A stretch of 64,000 bases of DNA from JABDQA01 sp963824415 (GTDB lineage Bacteria > Desulfobacterota > Desulfobulbia > Desulfobulbales > Desulfocapsaceae). The stretch covers positions 124,001 to 188,000 of the forward strand of contig CAWGPM010000002.1 in the NCBI GenBank assembly GCA_963824415.1, given 5' to 3'. A program made the translations under genes and the position numbers. Numbering within the stretch: the stretch's first letter is position 1; every line of letters starts with the position of its first letter. The notes beneath the pieces were generated by a model. The model saw only the letters and a list, made by a program, of their open reading frames with translations, was not told the origin of the DNA and did no database searches. Positions 26,027-33,920 of this stretch are shown piece after piece.

Positions 26027-27535
26027 ATGTCTGACAGAATATATATTGGCATCGACAGTGGTACGCAGGGAACCAAAGGGATTGCTCTGAGCGAAAAAAC
26101 GGGGCAGATCCTCGCTGAAAGCTACCAGAGCTACGAGCTTCTCGAAAATGATAGGGGCGGTCGGGAACAGCATCCGCAGAGCTGGATTGAGGCCTGTGAG
26201 AAAGTTCTCGGCGACCTGCTGGCCAGTCCTGCGCTGGTGCCCTCCGAGGTCAGGGGGATCGGCGTGTCGGGCCAGCAGCATGGCATGGTTGCGCTCGATA
26301 AAGACGGCCACGTGATACGACCGGCCAAATTATGGTGCGACACCGAGACCACTGCTCAATGCCTGGCGCTCACCCGTCGGGCCGGCGGTGAACGCGCGGT
26401 TTTTGAAGCGCTGGGCAATCAGGTGGCGGTTGGGTTCACTGCTTCAAAAATCCTCTGGCTGATAGAAAACGAGCCGGATCACTATGCCCGGGTGGCCACC
26501 ATTCTGCTGCCCCATGATTATATCAACTACTGGCTCACCGGTAACCGGGTCAGTGAGTTTGGCGATGCTTCGGGTACGGCTTATTTCAACGTTCTCAAGC
26601 GTAATTGGTCCGAGGAACTTCTGGCGGCGATCGACCCCTCAGGAAAACTGGGCCAATGCCTTCCCGAACTCAAAAAATCTCAAGAGCCTGCCGGAGTGGT
26701 AAGAAAAGAAATCAGGGCACGGTTCGGCCTGCCTGCGGATGTTCTGGTTTCCTCCGGAGGCGGAGACAACATGATGGCCGCCATCGGCACCGGAAATGTG
26801 AAACAGGGCGTGGTTACCGCCAGTCTCGGTACCTCCGGAACGATTTTTGCCTACTCGGATACCCCGGTCGTCGATGCAGCAGGTGAGCTGGCCGCGTTCT
26901 GCTCTTCGACCGGCGGCTGGCTGCCCCTGGTGTGCACGATGAATGTAACCGTGGCCACCGAATTGATTCGCTCGCTGCTCGACCTCGACCTTGACCAGTT
27001 TAACCGGCTGGCCGGATTAGTCGGCCCCGGCGCAGAGGGCTTGATCCTGCTGCCCTATTTCAACGGGGAGCGCACGCCGCCGTTGCCTGCTGCCACCGCC
27101 TCACTGAGTGGCATGACCGGGTTGAACATGCGGCCAGCAACCTTATGCCGGGCGGCAATGGAGGGGGCAACCTTCGGCCTGCGCTACGGGCTTGAGGTGA
27201 TCAGGAGAAACGGTATTGAACCACAAGAGATCAGGTTAACCGGCGGCGGGGCCCGGAGCCGACTCTGGAGACAGATGGTGGCCGATATCTTCAATTGTGA
27301 GGTCGTCTGCCCGCACCAGCAGGAAGCGGGGGCGACCGGGGCTGCCCTGCAGGCACTCTGGTGCGCCGAAACAGCGCTTGGCACAGGTAGAACAATTGAA
27401 GAGATTACTTCGTGCTTCGTCACGCTCGATGAAGACAGCAGGTCCGAGCCCGGGCCATCCGAGGCGGCCAGGTATGATGAAATCTATCAAACCTATCTGG
27501 CCTATAATGAGGCACTCAAAGAGTTGAACAGCTGA
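26027..27535 (+). CDS. xylB: Xylulokinase
   Basis: The 502-residue protein belongs to the FGGY kinase family. It has YIGIDSGTQGTKG at the N-terminus, GVSGQQHGMV, a SLGTSGTIFAY phosphate-binding segment and the C-terminal RLTGGGARSRLWRQMVADIF motif. It phosphorylates D-xylulose to xylulose 5-phosphate, which enters the pentose phosphate pathway. It follows xylA by 26 bases with a GGAG site. Length and motifs are normal. Confidence 0.96.
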   Translation: MSDRIYIGIDSGTQGTKGIALSEKTGQILAESYQSYELLENDRGGREQHPQSWIEACEKVLGDLLASPALVPSEVRGIGVSGQQHGMVALDKDGHVIRPAKLWCDTETTAQCLALTRRAGGERAVFEALGNQVAVGFTASKILWLIENEPDHYARVATILLPHDYINYWLTGNRVSEFGDASGTAYFNVLKRNWSEELLAAIDPSGKLGQCLPELKKSQEPAGVVRKEIRARFGLPADVLVSSGGGDNMMAAIGTGNVKQGVVTASLGTSGTIFAYSDTPVVDAAGELAAFCSSTGGWLPLVCTMNVTVATELIRSLLDLDLDQFNRLAGLVGPGAEGLILLPYFNGERTPPLPAATASLSGMTGLNMRPATLCRAAMEGATFGLRYGLEVIRRNGIEPQEIRLTGGGARSRLWRQMVADIFNCEVVCPHQQEAGATGAALQALWCAETALGTGRTIEEITSCFVTLDEDSRSEPGPSEAARYDEIYQTYLAYNEALKELNS

Positions 27536-27563
27536 GACTGGCAGCTTGACACCAGGAAGCGGA

Positions 27564-27588
27564 CCACCGGGGGACGGTGGGACGGTGG
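27564..27588. repeat. Short tandem repeat with small hairpin after xylB
   Basis: GACGGTGG occurs twice in a row (27573-27580 and 27581-27588). CCACCG (27564-27569) can pair with the CGGTGG at 27575-27580 across a five-base loop. It sits in the 58-base gap between the convergent xylB and HEAT-like genes. There is no T-run, so it is at most a weak terminator. Confidence 0.4.
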
Positions 27589-27593
27589 ACAGA

Positions 27594-28007
27594 TTAGACT
27601 TGGGCCTGGCTGATGGATTCCATTATATCTTCTGCGATCTCGCGGATCTGCGGGTCGTCATCGGTCAGCATCTTGTCAATATGGCCGGCAAGACCGGGGC
27701 CATCGATAATTGCCAGTACGCTGAGTGCTTCACCACGGATCAGAGGTTGCCCGGAATCGAGCAGCGGCACCAGGGCAGCAATTGCCGGGTGGAGCCATTC
27801 GGGGTTCTTCGGGTGCCGGGCTTTGAGTTCCTCGAACAGAACCGATACGCCGAGGCGCACCGCAAAGCGTTCGTCTTCGAGGATGTTGCCGCTCCAGGTA
27901 AGATAGCGGGGTTCCTGGTCAAACATCGCGACGATGTTGTCCACATAACCCATCTCCAGAAAGTCCTTGATGACGCCAAGCAGTTCCTTGTCGCTGACTT
28001 CACTCAT
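27594..28007 (-). CDS. HEAT-repeat-like protein
   Basis: The 137-residue protein is all-helical, with paired helices that resemble HEAT repeats (HPAIAALVPLLDSGQPLIRGEALSVLAII and the following DDDPQIREIAEDIME). It is soluble and acidic. Such proteins are usually scaffolds; no partner can be named. Its start codon overlaps the stop of the small membrane protein gene (ATGA), so translation is probably coupled and the two may act together. Confidence 0.75.
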   Translation of the reverse strand: MSEVSDKELLGVIKDFLEMGYVDNIVAMFDQEPRYLTWSGNILEDERFAVRLGVSVLFEELKARHPKNPEWLHPAIAALVPLLDSGQPLIRGEALSVLAIIDGPGLAGHIDKMLTDDDPQIREIAEDIMESISQAQV

Positions 28008-28195
28008 TGCTCTTGCTCATCTTCTTTACTATCGGCTGCGCTGCTCGGAGTCTTTCGGCGGTGCATCTGCTTCCAGCCGTAATGGGTGGCCGCCATACCC
28101 AGGATGAAACAGACGACGCCATACGTTTCGTAGTTATTGGTCATCAGCCAGATGGCGGCCAGGATAAAATTAAGACCGATGATCAGTAGCAGCAT
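28004..28195 (-). CDS. Small membrane protein of unknown function
   Basis: A longer open frame extends to 28318, but the start at 28195 (MLLLIIGLNF) has an AGAGGA ribosome site five bases upstream and opens directly on a hydrophobic helix. The 63-residue product has two transmembrane segments (about 1-19 and 25-42) and a charged cytoplasmic-type tail rich in Lys, Asp and Glu. No family is recognised. It overlaps the HEAT-like gene by four bases. Confidence 0.7.
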   Translation of the reverse strand: MLLLIIGLNFILAAIWLMTNNYETYGVVCFILGMAATHYGWKQMHRRKTPSSAADSKEDEQEQ

Positions 28196-28523
28196 GGGGT
28201 TCCTCTCTGGCCGCGTGGGCTTGATTGATATTGTTAGGCACTCAGCCGTCACGTTGCGCCGGTCCGCAGCAGCGGCGACAACCATAACCGGCCCATTGTT
28301 TGGGCCTGGGTTAAACAAAGCGTTATTTAGTGCACTTACGTATATTTCAAAGGTTCAGGGATGCTTACTATCGCACCGGACCGGGAGCAGACAAATGCCG
28401 CGAGCTGATTTGCCCTCTCGTTGATCTCATCGAGGGTTTTATCAAGCAGCAACCAGAAGCCCTGCCGCGCCGTCCACAGCGAAGCAATAAGATCCGGTCA
28501 TCTCGAAAAATGATACACCCGGC

Positions 28524-28775
28524 ATGAAGTCGCCGCCCAATATAATGAATACGGCAGAGACAGGCCTCAGACTCGCCGGCCTCGGTGAATTGCTCTGGGA
28601 TGTCCTGCCCGGCTCCGAAACCCTTGGCGGGGCACCGGCCAACTTCGCCTGTCATGCTCTGGCACTCGGTGCCCACGCTGCTCTGGTCTCAAGCGTCGGC
28701 AGCAACGGGCGGGGAAGCAGGGTTTCTGGTTGCATGGCCATCACTATAGCGTCAAATGGTGAGCACTGCAATTAG
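28524..28775 (+). pseudogene. Truncated PfkB-family carbohydrate kinase (fructokinase-like) remnant
   Basis: The first 60 or so residues (GLGELLWDVLPGSETLGGAP and the following NFACHALALGAHAALVSSVG) match the N-terminus of PfkB/fructokinase enzymes, which are normally near 300 residues. After about base 28710 similarity ends abruptly, and the frame stops at 28775. No other frame between here and the next gene at 28952 continues the family. This is a remnant left by deletion. It suggests the organism or its ancestor had a sugar kinase beside the xylose genes. Confidence 0.8.
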
Positions 28776-28891
28776 TTCGCTGAGCGGGTCGGCTGAAGAT
28801 GTTGAGTCAGGCTGAGAATTCTTGTCTGATGTGCCGATATCGTTAAGATTCATATCTTATAAAGACAGATTCGACAAAAAATGGTCCAAAG

Positions 28892-28920
28892 TTGACATTT
28901 TTTTCAGCCTGCCATAGCAT
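28892..28920 (+). promoter_or_regulatory. Sigma-70-type promoter of the gcv operon
   Basis: TTGACA (28892-28897) is separated by 17 bases from TAGCAT (28915-28920). The pair lies about 30 bases before the Lrp/AsnC start codon at 28952, in a short AT-rich gap. The -35 box is consensus and the spacing ideal; the -10 box is weaker. Confidence 0.6.
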
Positions 28921-28951
28921 ATAACTAGGATATTCCTCCCTGAGGTGTTTC

Positions 28952-29425
28952 ATGGATACCACCGATTTCTCCATCATCAACGAACTCAAGGACGGCAGGA
29001 TTTCGTTCAAGCGCGTTGCCGACCGCCTTGGTCTGGCTGAGGGTACCGTCCGTACCCGGGTCAGGAAACTGCAGAACGACGGGATACTAGATATAACCGG
29101 CCTCGTTGATCCCGAAAAGCTGCCGGAGCATTCGGTGGTGATGATAGGGGTGCAGGTTCGTGATATGAACCTGGTCAAAAAGGCTGAAGAGTTCAGCCGC
29201 TTGCGCGGCGTGGTTTCAGTCTGCGTGGTCACCGGCCGCTTTGATCTGATCGTCACCGTGATGCTTGCCAAAGACTTCGGCATCCTGGAATTTTATACCG
29301 AAGAAGCGGTAAAAATCGCCAATGTCCAGTCGGTCGAAACTTTCGTGGTCTATAAAAGCTTCAACCTCAAGGTGCCACTGAAAAGTCGTCAATCAGACCC
29401 ACTCCAAGCCACGGAGGGCCCATGA
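28952..29425 (+). CDS. Lrp/AsnC family transcriptional regulator
   Basis: The 157-residue protein has an N-terminal winged helix-turn-helix (about 1-60, FSIINELKDGRISFKRVADR then GLAEGTVRTRVRKLQ). A C-terminal RAM ligand-binding domain (about 70-150, GVVSVCVVTGRFDLIVTVM) follows. Lrp/AsnC proteins respond to amino acids. Its stop overlaps the gcvT start (ATGA), so it is the first gene of the glycine cleavage operon and very likely its glycine- or amino-acid-responsive regulator. A GAGGTG ribosome site precedes the ATG. Confidence 0.93.
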   Translation: MDTTDFSIINELKDGRISFKRVADRLGLAEGTVRTRVRKLQNDGILDITGLVDPEKLPEHSVVMIGVQVRDMNLVKKAEEFSRLRGVVSVCVVTGRFDLIVTVMLAKDFGILEFYTEEAVKIANVQSVETFVVYKSFNLKVPLKSRQSDPLQATEGP

Positions 29426-30699
29426 CTGAAGCACGCTGCCTGCGCACGACGCCGCTGTATGACCTGCACATCCAGCAACAGGCCAACCTGGCCGAATTCG
29501 GCGGTTATAAGATGCCCCTCTGGTATCCAACCGGGGCCAAGGCCGAACATCTGGCCGTGATAGAGAGGGCCGGGCTGTTCGACACCAGCCATATGGCGGT
29601 TTTGAGCCTGGCGGGAGACGGCGCCTTTGATCTCCTGCAGCAGTGTTTCAGCCGGGATCTGAATCGCTGCCTGGGCAAAGAACCCGGACCGCTGAAGCCT
29701 CATCGTTCGATTTACGGCCTGTTTCTGAAACCAGACGGTTCGGTACTCGACGATGCGATCGTCTCAGAACTCGATGGCAGGCGCTACATGGTCGTGGTAA
29801 ACAGCGCCATGGGGCCGGTCGTTGCAAAACATCTGCAGCAGTTTGCGGCACCATCCGTGCAGATCATGGATCACACCGATCGAATAGGTAAAATCGATCT
29901 GCAGGGTCCGGCTGCTGCAAAGATTCTGGAGCCGCTGCTGGCTGATCCCGAATCGGTGTTTGCTGAGATGCCCTATTTTTCCTTCGTCGGTGACATTTTC
30001 CCCGGTGCAGTCAGGCCACTTGTGCTTGCCGACGGTACCCCGCTGCTGCTCTCACGCAGCGGTTATACCGGTGAGTTCGGTTTCGAACTGTTCTGTGCCG
30101 GTTCGGATACCGGGCATATCTGGCGCAGCCTACTGCAGGCCGGGGCGCCTTACGGCTTGATCGCCTGCGGACTGGCAGCCCGGGACTCACTGCGCACCGG
30201 GGCGATGCTACCCCTGTCGCACCAGGATATCGGAGACTGGAAATTCGGTAATACCCCCTGGTCCTTCGTACTGCCATTGGGGCCTGACGGCCGGGGCTTC
30301 ACCAAGCCATTTATCGGTGCGGAAGCGCTGCAGGCCGGCAGCCCATACCATACCTACGGATTTGCCGGCTACGACCCGCGCAAGATCCCGGCCACGCCGG
30401 CAAGCGAGGTGCAAACCAAGGACGGGGAGTGCATCGGCACCATCCTGACCTGCACCACGGATATGGCCATCGACCGAGTCGGAACAGCTGTCGTTTCTAT
30501 CGCCACACCGGTCAGCCAGGGCCGGCCTCAACACTTTCAGCCCCGTGGTTTGAGTTGCGGTTTTATCAGGATAAATAGAGTGCACAAGACCGGGGAAACC
30601 GTGCTGCTGGTTGCGGGTAAACGTAAAATTGAAGTTGAAATCAGAAACCAAATCAGACCGGATCGGACTGCCCGCCGGGCGATAACTGAGCTGAGATGA
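29422..30699 (+). CDS. gcvT: Glycine cleavage system T protein (aminomethyltransferase)
   Basis: The 425-residue protein has the GcvT pattern: LYDLHIQQQANLAEFGGYKM near the N-terminus, GLFDTSHMAVL, KIDLQGPAAAKIL, RSGYTGEFGFELF and GLAARDSLRTGAMLPL. It transfers the methylene group from the aminomethyl-lipoyl GcvH to tetrahydrofolate and releases ammonia. It is somewhat longer than the usual 360-370 residues because of extra sequence in the C-terminal barrel. It overlaps the regulator gene by four bases and precedes gcvH. Confidence 0.92.
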   Translation: MTEARCLRTTPLYDLHIQQQANLAEFGGYKMPLWYPTGAKAEHLAVIERAGLFDTSHMAVLSLAGDGAFDLLQQCFSRDLNRCLGKEPGPLKPHRSIYGLFLKPDGSVLDDAIVSELDGRRYMVVVNSAMGPVVAKHLQQFAAPSVQIMDHTDRIGKIDLQGPAAAKILEPLLADPESVFAEMPYFSFVGDIFPGAVRPLVLADGTPLLLSRSGYTGEFGFELFCAGSDTGHIWRSLLQAGAPYGLIACGLAARDSLRTGAMLPLSHQDIGDWKFGNTPWSFVLPLGPDGRGFTKPFIGAEALQAGSPYHTYGFAGYDPRKIPATPASEVQTKDGECIGTILTCTTDMAIDRVGTAVVSIATPVSQGRPQHFQPRGLSCGFIRINRVHKTGETVLLVAGKRKIEVEIRNQIRPDRTARRAITELR

Positions 30700-30722
30700 A
30701 CTGAGCCAAGGAGAGAAACACC

Positions 30723-31118
30723 ATGAAAGAGATCGATGAGTTGCACCTGCCGGGGGACATCTACTACAGCACTGAACATGAGTGGGCTGCCAAAGACGCT
30801 GATACGGTTAAAATCGGCATCAGTGACTACGCCCAGGACCAGTTGGGCGACATCGTCTTCGTCGAGTTGCCCGAGGTAGGCGCTACGTTCGAACAGGGTG
30901 AAGAGTTCGGTACCCTGGAATCGGTCAAGGCGGTCTCCGAGATCTATCTGCCGATGGCCGGCGAGATCGTCGCGGTAAACGGTGAACTCGAGGATGCGCC
31001 GGAGTTGATCAATGAAGACCCGTATGGGAACTGGATTGTTGAGATCAGGCCGTCTGACATGGACCAGTATGATGAACTGCTCAGCCGGGAAGACTATCTG
31101 GAAATGCTGAAGGGATAA
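30723..31118 (+). CDS. gcvH: Glycine cleavage system H protein (lipoyl carrier)
   Basis: The 131-residue protein has the full GcvH domain, with EHEW (18-21), GISDYAQDQLGDIVFVELP and the lipoylation segment LESVKAVSEIY, where Lys69 carries the lipoyl arm. It shuttles the aminomethyl group between GcvP and GcvT. An AAGGAG site precedes the start. The lipB-lipA fusion at the end of the operon would supply its lipoyl group. Confidence 0.97.
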   Translation: MKEIDELHLPGDIYYSTEHEWAAKDADTVKIGISDYAQDQLGDIVFVELPEVGATFEQGEEFGTLESVKAVSEIYLPMAGEIVAVNGELEDAPELINEDPYGNWIVEIRPSDMDQYDELLSREDYLEMLKG

Positions 31119-31121
31119 GCC

Positions 31122-32456
31122 ATGCGATATCTGCCGCACACCTCAGAAGAGATTACGGAAATGCTGGCCGTTACCGGCCACGAGCGTCTCGAAGATCTGT
31201 TCGCTCACATCCCTGAAGTCTGTCGCTACCAGGGGGAAATCGACATCCCCGGCCCGCTCTCGGAGTGGGATCTGACCCAGCGGCTCAAACGATTAGGTGA
31301 AGCGATGCAGACCCATACGGCACGGGCGGTTCTGGTCGGCGCCGGTAGTTACCGTCATCATGTTCCCGAGATTGTACGCAGTCTGTCCGGCCGCTCGGAA
31401 TTTCTGACCTCCTATACCCCGTATCAACCGGAAATGGCCCAGGGCACCCTGCAGGGCATCTTCGAATTCCAGACCCTGACCGCAAGGCTGCTGGGCATGG
31501 AGGTGGCCAACGCCTCGATGTACGACGGCGCCTCGGCCCTGGCCGAAGCGCTCCTGATGGCGCTGCGTATTGGCAAAAAGAAAACCAAGGTTGCAATCTC
31601 TTCAGCGATTCACCCGCACTATCGGGAGGTGGTGCGCACCTATCTGGCCCCCGGGCCCTTTGAAATAATAGAGCTCGATATTGGTGAGGACGGCCGCACG
31701 GACCTGTCCGGCCTGGCCGGTGTCGAGGATCTGGCCGCAGTGGCGCTCCAGTCGCCTAATTTTTTCGGCGTTATCGAAGACATAGCAGCTGCAGCCGAGA
31801 CCGGCCACGAACTCGACAGCCTGTGCATCACCTGTTTTACCGAACCGCTTGCCTATGGGTTGCTGCGTAGTCCCGGCTCGGCCGGAGCCGATATCGTCTG
31901 CGGGGAGGGGCAGAGTTTTGGCCTGGCCCCGTCCTTCGGCGGTGCCGGGCTCGGCATGTTTACCTGCCGGCAGCAGTTTGTCCGTTCCATGCCCGGCCGC
32001 GTGGTCGGGCAAACCGTCGACCTGGACTCCAAACGCGGCTTCGTGCTGACGCTTTCGACCCGCGAGCAGCATATCCGCCGGGAGAAGGCGACGTCCAATA
32101 TCTGTTCCAACCAGGGACTCTGTGCGATGACCGCGGCGATCTATATGGCCACCCTGGGCGCCACCGGGCTGCGGGATCTGGCCAGGATGAACTTCGACAA
32201 GACCGCCTACCTGCGTGAAGGCCTGTTGGCCGGGGGGGCAAAACCATTGTTCGGCGGCCCGGTATTCAATGAGTTTGCACTGTATTTCGAGCAGGATTTT
32301 ACGCCGATCAGAAACAGGCTGCTCGACAAGGGCATCGTGGCCGGAATGGAACTGGGTCGTTTCTATCCCGAGTACGAAGGAGCGGTATTGTTCTGTGTGA
32401 CCGAGATGGTCGAAAAAGCAGTGCTTGATGAGTTGATTGAGGAGGTGAGCCGATGA
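31122..32456 (+). CDS. gcvPA: Glycine dehydrogenase (decarboxylating) subunit 1
   Basis: The 444-residue protein is the N-terminal half of the P protein in its two-subunit form. Typical segments are RYLPHTSEEITEML, FLTSYTPYQPEMAQGTLQGI and NASMYDGASALAEA. It pairs with GcvPB to decarboxylate glycine. It begins three bases after the gcvH stop and overlaps gcvPB by four bases (ATGA). Length is normal. Confidence 0.96.
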   Translation: MRYLPHTSEEITEMLAVTGHERLEDLFAHIPEVCRYQGEIDIPGPLSEWDLTQRLKRLGEAMQTHTARAVLVGAGSYRHHVPEIVRSLSGRSEFLTSYTPYQPEMAQGTLQGIFEFQTLTARLLGMEVANASMYDGASALAEALLMALRIGKKKTKVAISSAIHPHYREVVRTYLAPGPFEIIELDIGEDGRTDLSGLAGVEDLAAVALQSPNFFGVIEDIAAAAETGHELDSLCITCFTEPLAYGLLRSPGSAGADIVCGEGQSFGLAPSFGGAGLGMFTCRQQFVRSMPGRVVGQTVDLDSKRGFVLTLSTREQHIRREKATSNICSNQGLCAMTAAIYMATLGATGLRDLARMNFDKTAYLREGLLAGGAKPLFGGPVFNEFALYFEQDFTPIRNRLLDKGIVAGMELGRFYPEYEGAVLFCVTEMVEKAVLDELIEEVSR

Positions 32457-33910
32457 TACAGGGACCGGGAGCACAAGGACTGATCCTTGAGGAGCCGCTG
32501 CTCTGGGAAAAGGGCAAACCGGGGCGAACCGCCTACTCTATGCCGGAGCGCGACGTGCCAGCGGCTGAGCTTGCCGGGGATCTGATCGGGGACGTGCCGG
32601 ACTTTCCCGATTTGAGCGAGGTCGATGTGGTACGCCATTACACGAGGCTGTCGAGCTGGAATTTCGGGATTGACACCGGCATGTACCCGCTGGGTTCGTG
32701 TACGATGAAATATAACCCGAAGATCAACGAGAAGATGGCCGCCACCCCTGGCCTGGCTTCGGCCCATCCGCTGCTAGAAGAGCACCTGTCCCAGGGGATT
32801 CTCGAGCTGCAGTTTGAATTGCAGGAGTTTTTAAAAACGATCACCGGCATGGACGCCTTTTCGCTCCAGCCCTCCGCCGGTGCCCAGGGCGAGTTGACGG
32901 CGATGCTGATGTTTGCCGCCTATTTCAGAAAGAAGGGGGAGGTACGCAACAAGATTCTGATTCCGGACACCGCCCACGGCACCAACCCGGCCAGCGCAGC
33001 ACTCTGCGGGTTTAAAGCGGTGCCGATCGTCTCCGGCGCACAGGGGGTTCTCGAACCGGACCGGGTGGCCGAGCTAATGGATGATCAAACGGTGGGCATC
33101 ATGCTGACCAATCCCAATACGCTCGGCCTGTTCGAGGAGCATATCAGGGAGATCACCGATATCGTCCACAGCCATGGCGGCCTGGTTTACGGCGATGGGG
33201 CCAATATGAACGCGATCATGGGGATGGTCGACATCAAGCGCTGCGGCATCGATGCGGTTCACCTGAACCTGCATAAAACCTTTTCTACCCCCCATGGGGG
33301 CGGTGGTCCCGGGGCGGGACCTGTCGGTGTGAGCATTGAGCTGGAGCCGTTTCTGCCAGTGCCCAGAGTAGTAAAAACCGAAGACGGTTTTCGCCTGGAT
33401 ACATCTTCTCCCGATTCCATCGGCCGGGTGCACGGTTTCTTCGGCAATGTCAGTATCCTGGTCAGGGCATATAGCTACATCCTGAGCATGGGCGGCAAAA
33501 ACCTGAAAAAAGCGAGCCAGCTGGCCGTGCTCAACGGGGTCTATGTCCGTGAGCTGCTGCGCGATACCTTCGAGCTGGCCTACGATCGGCCCTGCATGCA
33601 TGAGTCAGTGTTCTCCGATAAAAAACAGCAGCCCTTCAAAATAACGACCCTGGACATGGCCAAACGGCTGATCGATTACGGGTTTCACCCGCCGACCATC
33701 TATTTTCCGCTGGTGGTGCCCGGAGCGATTATGATCGAGCCGACCGAGACCGAGTGCAAGGAGGACCTGGACCGGTTTGCCGAGGTATTCAAGGAGATCG
33801 CCCGGGAAGCCCAGGCCGATGCTGAGCAGCTGCGTCAGGCACCGACCAGAACCAAGGTGCGCCGTCTGGATGAAACCCTGGCAGCCCGCAAGCCCCGTCT
33901 GAGGGGCTGA
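32453..33910 (+). CDS. gcvPB: Glycine dehydrogenase (decarboxylating) subunit 2
   Basis: The 485-residue protein is the pyridoxal-phosphate-binding half of the split P protein. It has SLQPSAGAQGELTAMLM, DTAHGTNPASAALCGFK and the cofactor lysine in NLHKTFSTPHGGGGPG. With GcvPA it decarboxylates glycine and loads the aminomethyl group on GcvH. It overlaps gcvPA by four bases and precedes the lipB-lipA fusion by ten. The lipoamide dehydrogenase gene is not in the window. Confidence 0.96.
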   Translation: MIQGPGAQGLILEEPLLWEKGKPGRTAYSMPERDVPAAELAGDLIGDVPDFPDLSEVDVVRHYTRLSSWNFGIDTGMYPLGSCTMKYNPKINEKMAATPGLASAHPLLEEHLSQGILELQFELQEFLKTITGMDAFSLQPSAGAQGELTAMLMFAAYFRKKGEVRNKILIPDTAHGTNPASAALCGFKAVPIVSGAQGVLEPDRVAELMDDQTVGIMLTNPNTLGLFEEHIREITDIVHSHGGLVYGDGANMNAIMGMVDIKRCGIDAVHLNLHKTFSTPHGGGGPGAGPVGVSIELEPFLPVPRVVKTEDGFRLDTSSPDSIGRVHGFFGNVSILVRAYSYILSMGGKNLKKASQLAVLNGVYVRELLRDTFELAYDRPCMHESVFSDKKQQPFKITTLDMAKRLIDYGFHPPTIYFPLVVPGAIMIEPTETECKEDLDRFAEVFKEIAREAQADAEQLRQAPTRTKVRRLDETLAARKPRLRG

Positions 33911-33920
33911 GCCTGGGGCG

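Noticed and set aside
27564..27588. Tandem GACGGTGG repeat considered as a CRISPR or mobile-element trace
   Set aside because: Only two 8-base units are present, with no spacers, target duplications or longer inverted ends.
28440..28775. Kinase fragment considered as a frameshifted full gene
   Set aside because: None of the three frames downstream to 28952 continues the PfkB sequence, so it is a truncation, not a frameshift.
28840..28951. Possible glycine riboswitch before the gcv operon
   Set aside because: The region is too short and shows no tandem aptamer structure; a consensus -35 promoter and an Lrp/AsnC gene explain it better.
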